Source: an uncultured Flavobacteriaceae bacterium (GTDB taxonomy: Bacteria > Bacteroidota > Bacteroidia > Flavobacteriales > Flavobacteriaceae). From it: 64,000 nucleotides of DNA. Below are positions 28,326 through 37,546 of the stretch, piece by piece. The notes under the pieces are model-generated. The model did no database searches. It had not been told where the DNA came from and was given only the letters and a program-made list of their open reading frames with translations. The stretch's first letter is position 1. Every line of letters begins with the position of its first letter. The position numbers and the translations under genes are program-made. Where the stretch lies: the NCBI GenBank assembly GCA_943789365.1, contig CALSTV010000001.1:1054001-1118000 (forward strand), in the 5' to 3' direction.

Positions 28326-30176
28326 TTACTCAACGGTAACTGACTTCGCCAAATTCCTTGGCTGATCAACGTTACAACCTCTTGCTACCGCTACATGATA
28401 AGACAACAATTGTAATGGAATGGTTGTAAGCAATGGACTCAAAGCTTCTTCTACTTCCGGTATTTCGATGACATGATCTGCCATTTCTTTGACAGTGACA
28501 TCTCCTTCGGTTACAACAGCAATGATTTTTCCTTTACGCGATTTAATTTCTTGAATATTGCTCACCACCTTTTCATAATGTCCTTTATTTATTGCAATCA
28601 CAATAACCGGATAACCATCTTCAATAAGTGCAATTGGGCCGTGTTTCATTTCGGCAGCAGGATACCCTTCAGCGTGGATGTAAGAAATTTCCTTCAATTT
28701 CAAAGCCCCTTCTAAAGCCACTGGAAAATTATAACCTCGTCCTAAATACAGACAACTCGGCGTTTCTAAAAACTCGCTTGCTATTTCCTTGATAGCAGCA
28801 TCTTGTTTTAATATCTTTTCAACTTTAGACGGAATTAACTCCATATTTTGCAAATGCGCATGAAAATCGGAGTTAGCTAAGTTTCCTTTTTCTTTTCCTA
28901 ATTTCAACGCAATAAGTGTCAACAAAGTGATTTGTGTTGTAAATGCTTTTGTTGAAGCCACTCCAATTTCTGGTCCAGCATGAGTATAAGCTCCTGAATG
29001 AGATTCTCGTGCAATAGACGAGCCTACTACATTACAGACACCAAAAACATAAGCCCCTTGGGCCTTGGCCATTTTAATGGCTGCTAAGGAGTCTGCAGTT
29101 TCTCCAGACTGAGAAATCGCAATGACTACATCTTTTTCTGTTATAATAGGATTTCTATATCTAAACTCTGAAGCATATTCTACCTCCACAGGAATACGTG
29201 CAATTTCTTCAAACAAATATTCCGCCACCAAACCTGCATGCCAAGAAGTTCCGCACGCAATGATAATGATTCTATCTGCACTTTTAAAGCGCTCTATATA
29301 TTCTTCTACACCCGCCATTCGTATAATTCCTTCGTTTGGAAGCAATCGACCTCGATAGGTGTCTTTTATGGCTTTGGGCTGTTCGTAAATTTCTTTCAAC
29401 ATGAAGTGATCGAAACCTTCTTTTTCAATTTGAGACAAGTTCAATTGCAAAGCTTGTACTTCAGGTGACACTTGTGAGTCATCGTGTATCTTACGAATAC
29501 GGATATCTCTACCAACCTTTATAATTGCCAATTCTTCATCATCTAAATACACTGCGTTTTTAGTGTATTCTATAAAAGGTGAAGCGTCTGAGGCTACAAA
29601 AAACTCAGAATTATTTTCACCAATCCCAATCGCTAGTGGAGAACCTAATTTGGCAACCACCAACTCATCCGGTTTTTTTTGATCAAAAACTGCTATCGCA
29701 TAGGCACCAATCACTTCGTTTAAAGCCAATTGCACAGCCTTTCCTAGTTTACATTGGTTCACTTTTTGAACTTCTTCAATTAAATTCACCAATACCTCTG
29801 TGTCGGTATCACTTTTAAAGGTATAACCTCTTTGCGTCAACTCCGCTTTTATGGTGTCATAATTTTCAATAATTCCATTATGAACAATTGCTAAATCACC
29901 AGAGTTGGATACATGTGGATGTGAATTTACATCATTTGGAACACCATGTGTTGCCCATCGTGTATGTCCTATACATATAGTTCCTTTTTGTTGCAAATCA
30001 GGCACTACCGCCTGTAAATCAGCAACTTTTCCTTTTGTTTTATATACTTGAGCATTACTACCATCGTACAATAGTACGCCGGCACTGTCATAGCCTCTAT
30101 ACTCTAAACGTTGTAAACCTTTGATAACTATAGGATATGCATCTCTGCTTCCTATATAGCCAGTAATTCCACACAT
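28326..30176 (-). CDS. glmS: Glutamine--fructose-6-phosphate aminotransferase
   Basis: Makes glucosamine 6-phosphate from fructose 6-phosphate and glutamine, the entry step to UDP-GlcNAc for peptidoglycan and lipid A. 616 residues: N-terminal class II glutaminase with nucleophile C2 (MCGITGYIGS) and HTRWATHG, then two SIS sugar-isomerase domains (AISQSGETADSLAA, LGRGYNFPVALEGALKLKEI) and the C-terminal PRNLAKSVTVE. The ATG is four bases after the DUF4270 stop, so it is the last gene of a glgA-like/DUF4270/glmS operon. I see no glmS ribozyme-like leader. Confidence 0.97.
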   Translation of the reverse strand: MCGITGYIGSRDAYPIVIKGLQRLEYRGYDSAGVLLYDGSNAQVYKTKGKVADLQAVVPDLQQKGTICIGHTRWATHGVPNDVNSHPHVSNSGDLAIVHNGIIENYDTIKAELTQRGYTFKSDTDTEVLVNLIEEVQKVNQCKLGKAVQLALNEVIGAYAIAVFDQKKPDELVVAKLGSPLAIGIGENNSEFFVASDASPFIEYTKNAVYLDDEELAIIKVGRDIRIRKIHDDSQVSPEVQALQLNLSQIEKEGFDHFMLKEIYEQPKAIKDTYRGRLLPNEGIIRMAGVEEYIERFKSADRIIIIACGTSWHAGLVAEYLFEEIARIPVEVEYASEFRYRNPIITEKDVVIAISQSGETADSLAAIKMAKAQGAYVFGVCNVVGSSIARESHSGAYTHAGPEIGVASTKAFTTQITLLTLIALKLGKEKGNLANSDFHAHLQNMELIPSKVEKILKQDAAIKEIASEFLETPSCLYLGRGYNFPVALEGALKLKEISYIHAEGYPAAEMKHGPIALIEDGYPVIVIAINKGHYEKVVSNIQEIKSRKGKIIAVVTEGDVTVKEMADHVIEIPEVEEALSPLLTTIPLQLLSYHVAVARGCNVDQPRNLAKSVTVE

Positions 30177-30180
30177 ATTT

Positions 30181-31833
30181 TTATTCTTCTTCTAGGTTAT
30201 TTTTATCTTGAACCGAATAGTTAATTTTTAAAACGGCTCTATTTTCAATTGGTGTTGCGTTAGTTCCACTATACAAGACAACTCCTCTAGGATCCCAATT
30301 CATACTATTGACAATCGTATCCGTAGCACTCGTCACAAAGTCACTTGAATTGAATAGTTTTAAGCCAAGATTATCGACATTCTTCGTATTCCTACCATCA
30401 AGCAGCTCGGTAACATAGTCTGTAATTCTAAAATTGTAATATACCCCATCACTATCGCTCGTCAAATTCCCTTCAGAAACAACTGCAGTAGACGAAGCTA
30501 AATAATCTAATAATTGAGAATTATAAGCTGGGTACCCATCAATCTCGGGCACTTTTTTATACAAAAATAATTTGTGGACTTTATCTGTGACCGACGTCAA
30601 GCTTTCATCTACATAAAAACGAATACTTGCCTCATTGATTAACCAAATAGGCACGTTGTTTTGATTATTTGACTGCTCTCTTAAATCCAATAAATCATCA
30701 GTAACGATCTCTGGATTTGCTTCATCATAGCCAAACAACTTGATATTCCCAATAGATCCGGCTGCCCCTTGAATATACAATTTGTCTCCTGTTTTTACAG
30801 TTCGTTCAGGGTATAGGTATTGACTTGCTTTAACCCCTCCAAAGGAAAAACGTTTCGTTTTTGCTTCCACATCAACTGTTTCACCATTAGATACAAGCTC
30901 TATTTTATTTGTATAGTATATTTCCAAATAGGCATCTGACAACAACAATGATGCAATGGCAGCAGGCTCAGTAGAAGTTGCTTTTACGTACAAACCTTTA
31001 AAATAGCGAATAAAGTCCTCATAAGAAGAAAAATCATCCGTAGGAGGTGTCTCTCCAGGTATCAGAAATTTTTCTAAGAACTCGGTCGTAAAAAAAGTTT
31101 TATCCAAGTGAATGGCTATTCGAGGTGCCTGATTGGGTAAAGAGATTTCGTCATCGTCTTGATAAGGAGCACCGTCAATTTCACGAGAAATATAGGTTAC
31201 TTGGTCATTTGCTGAAAAAGCATACGTTCCAGAAGCCAACAATGCACCTTCAGAAGGCAAATTATAGTCTTCATCTGTATAGTACATTTTGGCAGTAGAT
31301 GGATCTTGAGGATCGAGCGTATTTAAAAACTTCTCAAGTTCACGTACCTCAAAATCGAAATCACCATAAACGATGGGATCTGCCTCAATATCTTTTACTC
31401 CAAATATAGAATCTAAAGTATAGGTATAGTCTCCTTCACTACTGATATCTTTTACTGTAGCTTGATAGGGAATATACAACACCACATCATCTAAGGTACT
31501 TGTAATAATCGAATCTGGCTCCTTTTCAAAATCATACAAGTAAACATTACTTGGCAACGCTATTTGACTCACAAAAGAGCCCTGTAACGTCCCAAATTCC
31601 GAATCGTTGAATACACCGAATAAATATTGCCCATTAGCAGTAGATGCCACGCGCAAGACCTCTTCATTACTCACCTCGATAAATCTGGTGATTTCGTCCG
31701 TAATAAAAGCCTCCTTGTCTATGATAACAACATTAACACTATTTAAATCGTCATCACTACAGCTTACAATTAACAATAACAGCCATAAAAAAAGGCCTCC
31801 CTTTTTCATAGCATTCATAACTTTTATTGTCAT
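30181..31833 (-). CDS. DUF4270 lipoprotein
   Basis: 550 residues with a lipoprotein signal (LWLLLLIVSCSDDD; lipobox cysteine near residue 25). The rest is beta-rich and matches the DUF4270 family by the pattern FGVFNDSEFGTLQGSFVSQI, DSIITSTLDDVVLYI and the C-terminal NWDPRGVVLYSGTNATPIEN. It is probably an outer-membrane-associated lipoprotein of unknown role. Three methionines (residues 1, 6, 9) can start it; the third gives the most compact signal peptide. Family members are regularly found between the glgA-like gene and glmS in Flavobacteriaceae. Confidence 0.85.
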   Translation of the reverse strand: MTIKVMNAMKKGGLFLWLLLLIVSCSDDDLNSVNVVIIDKEAFITDEITRFIEVSNEEVLRVASTANGQYLFGVFNDSEFGTLQGSFVSQIALPSNVYLYDFEKEPDSIITSTLDDVVLYIPYQATVKDISSEGDYTYTLDSIFGVKDIEADPIVYGDFDFEVRELEKFLNTLDPQDPSTAKMYYTDEDYNLPSEGALLASGTYAFSANDQVTYISREIDGAPYQDDDEISLPNQAPRIAIHLDKTFFTTEFLEKFLIPGETPPTDDFSSYEDFIRYFKGLYVKATSTEPAAIASLLLSDAYLEIYYTNKIELVSNGETVDVEAKTKRFSFGGVKASQYLYPERTVKTGDKLYIQGAAGSIGNIKLFGYDEANPEIVTDDLLDLREQSNNQNNVPIWLINEASIRFYVDESLTSVTDKVHKLFLYKKVPEIDGYPAYNSQLLDYLASSTAVVSEGNLTSDSDGVYYNFRITDYVTELLDGRNTKNVDNLGLKLFNSSDFVTSATDTIVNSMNWDPRGVVLYSGTNATPIENRAVLKINYSVQDKNNLEEE

Positions 31834-31852
31834 AATCTTCTAAAGAAAAATA

Positions 31853-32668
31853 TTAGTTAAGTACTTCGTTTGAGTAGAAATCCAAGTATGCATCTGCGAA
31901 CGTATCTTCAGATAAGAAATCTAAAGAAGGCTTATCTTGGGCATCGATAAACTCAGTCAATTCATTCGACAAATCTTCACTTGCTTTAATTACACCATCA
32001 GAATTCTCGATAGCACTTTTCATGATATTCACATGGCTTGGATCTTTCAATATTTCAGCTTTCTCTTCTGAAATATTATCAAATTTAACTTTGTCTATTA
32101 AATTAGAATTCAATGCTCCTTCAAAATCAGAGCTATATAAGGAAGTTACTATTTTACTTTCACTAAATAACGGATCGTCTTTATAGTATTCTTTTAGATA
32201 TAATGGCAATAAAGAAGCCATCCATCCATGTACATGTATAATATCAGGTGCCCAATTTAATTTCTTAACCGTTTCAACAACTCCTTTTGCAAAGAAAATA
32301 GCACGTTCATCATTATCAGAAAACAATTCACTATTTTCATCTTTAAAGGTAGCCTTTCTTTTAAAGTACTCTTCATTATCTATAAAATAAACCTGCATTC
32401 TCTCTTTTGGAATAGAAGCTACTTTGATAATTAGAGGCATATCCATGTCATTGACAATTAAATTCATTCCAGACAAACGAATTACCTCGTGCAATTGATA
32501 TCTTCTTTCGTTAATCAGACCATAGCGTGGCATGAAAATTCTCGTTTGAACCCCTTTGTGATGGGCTTTTCGTGCTGCTTCAAACGACATTGATGACATT
32601 TCTGTCTCGGGTAAATAGGGTAATACTTCAGACGAAACGTACAGAACTCTCTTATCTTTCATGGTCAA
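31853..32668 (-). CDS. Glycogen/starch synthase-like protein, single GT5 catalytic domain
   Basis: 271 residues aligning only with the N-terminal (ADP-glucose synthase, GT5) half of glycogen synthase: LYVSSEVLPYLPETEMSSMS, FMPRYGLINERRY, IIHVHGWMASLLPLYLKEYY. The C-terminal glucosyltransferase half of the usual ~480-residue enzyme is absent. This short form is standard in Flavobacteriaceae, so it is not a fresh truncation; whether it is catalytic is doubtful. Two in-frame ATGs (residues 1 and 3) are possible. First gene of the operon; -7 element TACTTTTG at 32700-32693. Confidence 0.82.
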   Translation of the reverse strand: MTMKDKRVLYVSSEVLPYLPETEMSSMSFEAARKAHHKGVQTRIFMPRYGLINERRYQLHEVIRLSGMNLIVNDMDMPLIIKVASIPKERMQVYFIDNEEYFKRKATFKDENSELFSDNDERAIFFAKGVVETVKKLNWAPDIIHVHGWMASLLPLYLKEYYKDDPLFSESKIVTSLYSSDFEGALNSNLIDKVKFDNISEEKAEILKDPSHVNIMKSAIENSDGVIKASEDLSNELTEFIDAQDKPSLDFLSEDTFADAYLDFYSNEVLN

Positions 32669-32692
32669 AACACTTAAATTTATTTATTCTTG

Positions 32693-32700
32693 CAAAAGTA
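32693..32700 (-). promoter_or_regulatory. -7 element of the glgA-like/DUF4270/glmS operon
   Basis: Minus strand TACTTTTG, 24 bp before the first ATG. No TTG at the usual distance. Confidence 0.5.
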
Positions 32701-32732
32701 CAACTTTTTATGCAAAATTCATGTTAAAATAC

Positions 32733-32740
32733 TAAGTTTG
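32733..32740 (+). promoter_or_regulatory. -7 element of panC
   Basis: TAAGTTTG, 23 bp before the panC ATG; back-to-back with the minus-strand element at 32693-32700. No clear -33 TTG. Confidence 0.5.
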
Positions 32741-32763
32741 CACACATTTAAGCTCAACTTCAT

Positions 32764-33627
32764 ATGAAAGTAGTTAGAAACATTGCTGAAATCAGATCGA
32801 TTACAAGCGCCTTAAAATCATCTCATAAAAGTATTGGATTGGTTCCAACTATGGGAGCGCTACACCAAGGCCATATTTCTTTAGTGGAGAAATCTGGTCA
32901 AGAAAATGACGTATGTATTGTTAGTATATTTGTAAACCCAACACAATTCGACAAGAAAGAAGACCTGATTAATTACCCCAACACCCTCACTAATGATCTT
33001 GAGGTCTTGAAAAAAACAACTTGTCAAATAGTATTTATTCCAGACGCCGAAGCAATTTACAACAACGCTATTATTTCAGAAGAGTTTTCATTTGATGGAC
33101 TCGAAAATGAAATGGAAGGAAAGCACAGAAGCGGTCATTTTGATGGCGTCGGAACCATTGTAAAAAAACTATTCGAACTCGCCCAACCCACGCGGGCATA
33201 TTTTGGAGAAAAAGACTTCCAACAGCTACAAATTGTAAAAAAACTGAACAGCAATGAGAATCTTGGTATTGAAATTATAGGATGCCCCATTTTTAGAGAA
33301 TCTGATGGTCTTGCCATGAGTTCGAGAAACATAAGATTAACTAAGACACAAAGAGCAGAAGCTCCTTTCATTTACCAAACCCTAAAAACGGCTGTCAAGA
33401 AATTTGAAACCGAAGACATTGCTAGCATTTCGCAATGGGTAAGTTCTGTCTTTGCAAAAAACACGAGTCTTGACCTAGAGTATTTCGAAATAGCAAACGA
33501 AAACACTTTAAAACCTAACACATCAAAGAATACAAATACAAAATACCGAGCTTTTATAGCTGTTTTCGCAGGTTCCGTGAGGCTTATAGACAATATTTCA
33601 CTTCAACAACAACCAAACAAACCGTGA
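32764..33627 (+). CDS. panC: Pantothenate synthetase
   Basis: ATP-dependent ligase joining pantoate and beta-alanine. 287 residues; nucleotide-binding H34-QG-H37 in PTMGALHQGHISLV, then SIFVNPTQFDKKED, HRSGHFDGVGTIVKKLF, YFGEKDFQQLQIVK and the SDGLAMSSRNIRL motif (KMSKS-like). It works with PanD downstream, which supplies beta-alanine, so the pair completes the last part of vitamin B5 synthesis. Start ATG at 32764. Confidence 0.96.
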   Translation: MKVVRNIAEIRSITSALKSSHKSIGLVPTMGALHQGHISLVEKSGQENDVCIVSIFVNPTQFDKKEDLINYPNTLTNDLEVLKKTTCQIVFIPDAEAIYNNAIISEEFSFDGLENEMEGKHRSGHFDGVGTIVKKLFELAQPTRAYFGEKDFQQLQIVKKLNSNENLGIEIIGCPIFRESDGLAMSSRNIRLTKTQRAEAPFIYQTLKTAVKKFETEDIASISQWVSSVFAKNTSLDLEYFEIANENTLKPNTSKNTNTKYRAFIAVFAGSVRLIDNISLQQQPNKP

Positions 33628-33684
33628 AAAACTGAAAAATATCATTTTTTCAATTATCGGTATTTATATTCAAGTCAAATTGAT

Positions 33685-33692
33685 TAATTTTG
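33685..33692 (+). promoter_or_regulatory. -7 element of panD
   Basis: TAATTTTG followed by CAGC and then the ATG at 33697. The four-base gap to the start codon points to a leaderless transcript. The -33 position reads TTT, a partial match. Confidence 0.6.
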
Positions 33693-33696
33693 CAGC

Positions 33697-34047
33697 ATGA
33701 ATATAGAAGTAGTAAAATCTAAAATACATAGAGTTACAGTAACCGGGGCTGACCTACAGTACATCGGGAGTGTAACTATTGACAAAGACCTCATGGATGC
33801 ATCGAATCTTATTGAAGGAGAAAAGGTTCAAATTGTCAATATAAATAACGGCGAAAGACTAGAAACATATGTTATTCCAGGACCTCGAAAGAGTGGTGAA
33901 ATCACTTTAAACGGTCCCGCTGCGCGAAAGGTAGCAAAAGGAGACATCGTTATCATAATTTCCTATGCAACGCTCGATTTTGAAGCCGCAAAAAATTTCA
34001 AGCCAGCACTTGTATTCCCTAACAAAAAAGACAACTCACTCTCCTAA
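33697..34047 (+). CDS. panD: Aspartate 1-decarboxylase precursor
   Basis: Pyruvoyl enzyme that decarboxylates aspartate to beta-alanine. 116 residues, the full family length. Self-cleavage occurs between G24 and S25 (QYIGSVTID), giving the pyruvoyl-bearing alpha chain; the region [20 protein letters not shown] is also conserved. It has its own promoter although it lies 69 bp after panC, and its stop is two bases before the TTG start of the next gene. Confidence 0.97.
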   Translation: MNIEVVKSKIHRVTVTGADLQYIGSVTIDKDLMDASNLIEGEKVQIVNINNGERLETYVIPGPRKSGEITLNGPAARKVAKGDIVIIISYATLDFEAAKNFKPALVFPNKKDNSLS

Positions 34048-34049
34048 TC

Positions 34050-35033
34050 TTGGCTATCAACGTAAAGAAAATTCTTAAAAATACACTACCCTTAGGCTTG
34101 GGTATTTTTCTTATTTGGATTTCGCTGTCAAGAATGACAGATACCGAGATCGACAAGATAAAAATCGCTTTCCAAACTGCAAATTATTGGTGGGTAGCCT
34201 TATCCCTTTTGCTGGGTGTTATCAGCCATTTTTCAAGAGCATATCGTTGGCAGTTTATGCTAGAACCTCTAGGTTACAAACCTAAATTCCTAAATAGCGC
34301 CATGGCGGTTATTATTGCCTATCTTGTAAACCTTGGAATTCCTCGAGCAGGAGAATTTTCAAGAGCCGCTGCTCTTACAGAATACGAAGACGTACCTTTT
34401 GAAAAAGGTTTTGGCACCATTGTAGCAGAACGTGTTGCCGATGTTCTTATGTTGATTCTTTTTGTAGCCCTTGCATTTTTTGCACAGTACGACCTTATCA
34501 AAATGACGCTAGCAGACAAACTCCCCGAAAACCCTATTTATTCCGTTTTCGCTGTTGGAATAATGGTTTTACTTGGTTATTTGTTTATTAAATTGATAAA
34601 AAAATCGGAGAAACCGTTTTTCATAAAACTCAAAACGTTTATTTCTGGCCTTATCACTGGAGTAAAAAGTATTTTGACCATGAAGAAAAAATGGCCTTTT
34701 ATTTTCCACACACTTTTTATTTGGGTGATGTATATAATGATGTTGTATGTTGCAAAGTTTGCTATCCCAGAAACTGCATCACTCTCGATGAATGCGGTAC
34801 TGATAAGCTTTGTGATTGGAACGTTTAGCTATGCTGCCACCAATGGCGGTATTGGAGCCTACCCAATTGCAATTCAACAAGCGTTACTATTATATGGTAT
34901 TTCTGAAAGTGGAGGTGCTAGTTTTGGATGGATTATGTGGACCTCTCAAACCTTAATGGTCTTGGTTTTTGGTGGCCTTTCATTTCTATTCCTGCCTTTG
35001 TACAACAGAAAGATTTCAAAAAAAAGCAGGTAG
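34050..35033 (+). CDS. Flippase-like / lysylphosphatidylglycerol synthase transmembrane-domain protein (UPF0104)
   Basis: 327 residues, about eight hydrophobic helices, with the family segments LLGVISHFSRAYRWQFMLEP, AYLVNLGIPRAGEFSRAAAL and NGGIGAYPIAIQQALLLYGI. The family is the membrane half of MprF-like proteins without the synthase domain, and is thought to move lipids or glycolipids across the membrane; the substrate is unknown. Start is TTG at 34050, two bases after panD, implying translational coupling. The last codons and stop (AGG TAG) already read like a degenerate unit of the heptamer array that follows. Confidence 0.82.
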   Translation: MAINVKKILKNTLPLGLGIFLIWISLSRMTDTEIDKIKIAFQTANYWWVALSLLLGVISHFSRAYRWQFMLEPLGYKPKFLNSAMAVIIAYLVNLGIPRAGEFSRAAALTEYEDVPFEKGFGTIVAERVADVLMLILFVALAFFAQYDLIKMTLADKLPENPIYSVFAVGIMVLLGYLFIKLIKKSEKPFFIKLKTFISGLITGVKSILTMKKKWPFIFHTLFIWVMYIMMLYVAKFAIPETASLSMNAVLISFVIGTFSYAATNGGIGAYPIAIQQALLLYGISESGGASFGWIMWTSQTLMVLVFGGLSFLFLPLYNRKISKKSR

Positions 35034-35040
35034 TAAGTAA

Positions 35041-35130
35041 CAGGTAGCAGGTAGCAGGTAGCAGGTAGCAGGTAGCAGTAGCAGGTAGCAGGTAGCAGGT
35101 AGCAGGTAGCAGGTAGCAGGTAGCAGGTAG
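35041..35130 (+). repeat. Heptanucleotide tandem array, CAGGTAG x12 with one 6-nt unit
   Basis: Five perfect CAGGTAG units (35041-35075), one CAGTAG unit missing a G (35076-35081), then seven perfect units (35082-35130), followed by an A-run. It begins seven bases after the stop of the flippase-like gene and ends 22 bp before radA. An AGCAGGTAG at 35025-35033 overlapping that stop looks like an older unit. Confidence 0.97.
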
Positions 35131-35152
35131 CAAAAAAACAAAACTAAAACCA

Positions 35153-36509
35153 ATGGCAAAAGTAAAAACATCTTTTTTCTGTCAAAACTGCGGAGCCCAA
35201 CACGCGAAATGGATGGGACAGTGTACGACTTGCAACGAATGGAATACTATTGTTGAAGAACTTATTCAAAAAGAAGAAAAGCGCAGTTGGAAACAAGACA
35301 CTTCTGATCGGAAAACAAACAAAGCCTTAGCCATTTCAGCGATTGAAATCAACAAGGAAATTCGTATTAGACACACACAACAACGAACTAAACACAGTTC
35401 TTGGTGGTGGCTTGGTCCCTGGCTCAGTTATTTTACTGGGTGGCGAACCAGGTATTGGAAAGTCAACCTTATTGCTTCAGGTTGCATTAGAAATGAAACA
35501 CAAAGTCTTATATGTTTCTGGAGAAGAAAGTCAATCCCAAATAAAAATGCGAGCTGAACGATTGAGTAATAGTCATTCAAATTGTTTAATTCTCACAGAA
35601 ACGAACACTCAAAACATTTTTAAAACCATTCAAGAATCGGAGCCCGATATTTTGGTCATCGATTCGATTCAAACGCTCTACACAAGCCATATTGAAGCTT
35701 CCCCAGGAACCGTTTCTCAAATAAAAGAGACAACCGCTGAATTGATAAAATATGCTAAAGAAACCGCTACTCCCGTCTTAGTAATTGGACACATCAACAA
35801 AGAGGGAAGTATCGCTGGCCCAAAAATATTAGAACACATGGTAGACGTGGTGCTTCAATTTGAAGGAGACAGAAATCACACCTATAGAATTCTACGTTCA
35901 CAAAAAAACAGATTTGGATCAACAGCAGAATTAGGAATATACGAAATGCTAAGTAACGGCTTACGAGAAGTTACAAATCCTTCAGAAATCTTAATCAGCG
36001 AAAAAGACAGCGACCTCAGCGGAACTGCCATTGCAGCCACTCAAGAAGGCATGCGCCCACTAATGATTGAAATACAAGCACTGGTAAGCACCGCTGTATA
36101 CGGTACTCCACAACGTTCTGCCACGGGGTATAATTTAAAACGTCTCAACATGATTCTTGCCGTGCTTGAAAAAAGAGCCGGTTTCCACCTAGGATCTAAA
36201 GATGTATTCTTAAATATTACCGGAGGTATTCATGTAGACGACCCTGCTATTGATTTAGCCGTAGTTTGTGCTATACTTTCTTCTAACAATGATGAAGCCA
36301 TTCCGCAAAACTATTGCTTCGCTGCAGAAATAGGGCTTGCTGGAGAAGTACGCCCCGTAAGCAGAATAGAACAGCGTATTTCTGAAGCCGAAAAACTTGG
36401 TTTCGATAAAGTATTTATTTCAAAATTTAACAAATTCACGAATAAAGATTTTGGCATCGAAATTATTGCTGTTTCTAAAATTGAAGAAATATATCAATTG
36501 CTTTTTTAA
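35153..36509 (+). pseudogene. radA: DNA repair protein RadA, frameshifted by one base near 35369
   Basis: RadA is a RecA-like helicase that helps branch migration in recombination. The first 72 codons (35153-35368) give the zinc finger (C10, C13, C24, C27) and run to NKEIRI; the continuation DTHNNELNTVLGGGLVPGSV is in the next frame from 35370, followed by Walker A GGEPGIGKST, the RadA motif KNRFGS and the Lon-like C-terminal domain to 36509. Dropping one A at about 35369 restores a 451-residue protein of normal length, with no other damage. So this is either a very recent mutation, a sequencing or assembly error, or (less likely) a +1 recoding site. The context is not a homopolymer. Confidence 0.85.
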
Positions 36510-36538
36510 CTTGTTTCAACGTTTTCAAAACAAATAAA

Positions 36539-36564
36539 ATGCCCATCAGAAATCTGACAGGCAT
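36539..36564. terminator. Hairpin after radA
   Basis: Outer stem ATGCC (36539-36543)/GGCAT (36560-36564) and inner stem TCAGA (36546-36550)/TCTGA (36553-36557), separated by a 2x2 internal loop. About 30 bp after radA; no good T-run. It may still end radA transcription. The rest of the gap up to 36728 holds nothing I recognise. Confidence 0.45.
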
Positions 36565-36728
36565 CTAACCAACTCAAAAGAACAACAGTTCCATCATATT
36601 TTAACTAAAACGTTAATTGTTAAAATACCTCTGTAAAATTAAAAGAGAAATAAACTACACACAATACTCATTTTAAGTATTTTTTGATTTTTTTGCCCTT
36701 TTCTCAAAATATAGTATACTATACAAAT

Positions 36729-36762
36729 AAAAAAATCGGCTTATACAACGTACAAACCGATT
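36729..36762 (-). terminator. Rho-independent terminator of hemD
   Basis: Minus strand: AATCGG (36762-36757) pairs with CCGATT (36739-36734) around an inner GTAC/GTAT stretch, followed by a T-run (36735-36729). 27 bp after the hemD stop. Confidence 0.75.
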
Positions 36763-36788
36763 CCTATTATTTAAAAGCAAAAAAGCTA

Positions 36789-37532
36789 CTATTTCTTATT
36801 CACTTCTTTAATATATTTTTCCAGCGCCATAGTCATAGATGGTGTTTCCGGTGTTGGTGCCAAAATATTTATTTTCAAACCAGCTTCAGTAGCGGCTTTT
36901 ACAGTAGTGTTTCCAAAAACAGCTATTCTAGTTTCATTCTGTTTAAAATTTGGAAAGTTCTTAAATAAAGAATCAATTCCAGAAGGACTAAAGAATACCA
37001 GTACATCATAAAACACATTCTCTAAATTTGACAAATCACTTACAACGGTTCTGTACAAATTCACACGCGTCCATTTTACTTTTAATTCGTCGAGCGTAGC
37101 AGGTACCAAATCTTTCAATTTATCAGAAGAAGGCAATAAAAAAGATTCTGTCTTGTGTTTCTTAATCAATTTACCCAATTCAGGAAAAGTTCGCTGACCT
37201 ACATAAATTTTACGCTTTCTGTATACTACATACTTCTGCAAATAATAAGCAACTGCTTCAGACTGACAGAAATACTTCAAGTCAGGAGAAACTGTATAAC
37301 GCATTTCTTCAGCAATTCTAAAAAAATGATCAACCGCATTTCTACTTGTCAAAATAACTGCAGTGTAGTCATTTAAGTCAATTTTTTGCGTTCTCACTTC
37401 CTTAACTGACACACCTTCAACATGAATAAAGGATCTAAAATCTATTTTCACCTTTTGCTTTTCAGACAAATCAAAATATGGAGAGTTCTCTTTAGGCTCA
37501 GGCTGGGATACCAAAATAGTTTTCACTTTCAT
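36789..37532 (-). CDS. hemD: Uroporphyrinogen-III synthase
   Basis: Closes and inverts ring D of hydroxymethylbilane in haem synthesis. The family is poorly conserved, but this 247-residue protein shows its bilobed pattern: VKTILVSQPEPKENSPYFDL, DYTAVILTSRNAVDHFFRIA, FLLPSSDKLKDLVPATL, VLVFFSPSGIDSLFKNFPNF and AVFGNTTVKAATEAGLKINI. The SRNAV and SPSGID segments sit in the expected places. It lies 14 bp after the DUF4271 gene on the same strand, a pairing known in Flavobacteria. Confidence 0.85.
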   Translation of the reverse strand: MKVKTILVSQPEPKENSPYFDLSEKQKVKIDFRSFIHVEGVSVKEVRTQKIDLNDYTAVILTSRNAVDHFFRIAEEMRYTVSPDLKYFCQSEAVAYYLQKYVVYRKRKIYVGQRTFPELGKLIKKHKTESFLLPSSDKLKDLVPATLDELKVKWTRVNLYRTVVSDLSNLENVFYDVLVFFSPSGIDSLFKNFPNFKQNETRIAVFGNTTVKAATEAGLKINILAPTPETPSMTMALEKYIKEVNKK

Positions 37533-37546
37533 AATGGATTCTTTTT

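Noticed and set aside
31853-32668. Truncated glycogen synthase pseudogene
   Set aside because: The single GT5-domain form of ~270 residues in this gene order is normal for Flavobacteriaceae, and the end is not abrupt.
34933-35133. Minus-strand frame of repeating LLPATCY
   Set aside because: It is a translation of the heptamer array (period 7 reads through all frames) with no coding character.
35343-36509. Independent gene starting with an alternative codon in the second radA frame
   Set aside because: Its first ~9 residues are out-of-frame reading of the upstream half; homology to RadA crosses the frameshift, so it is one broken gene.
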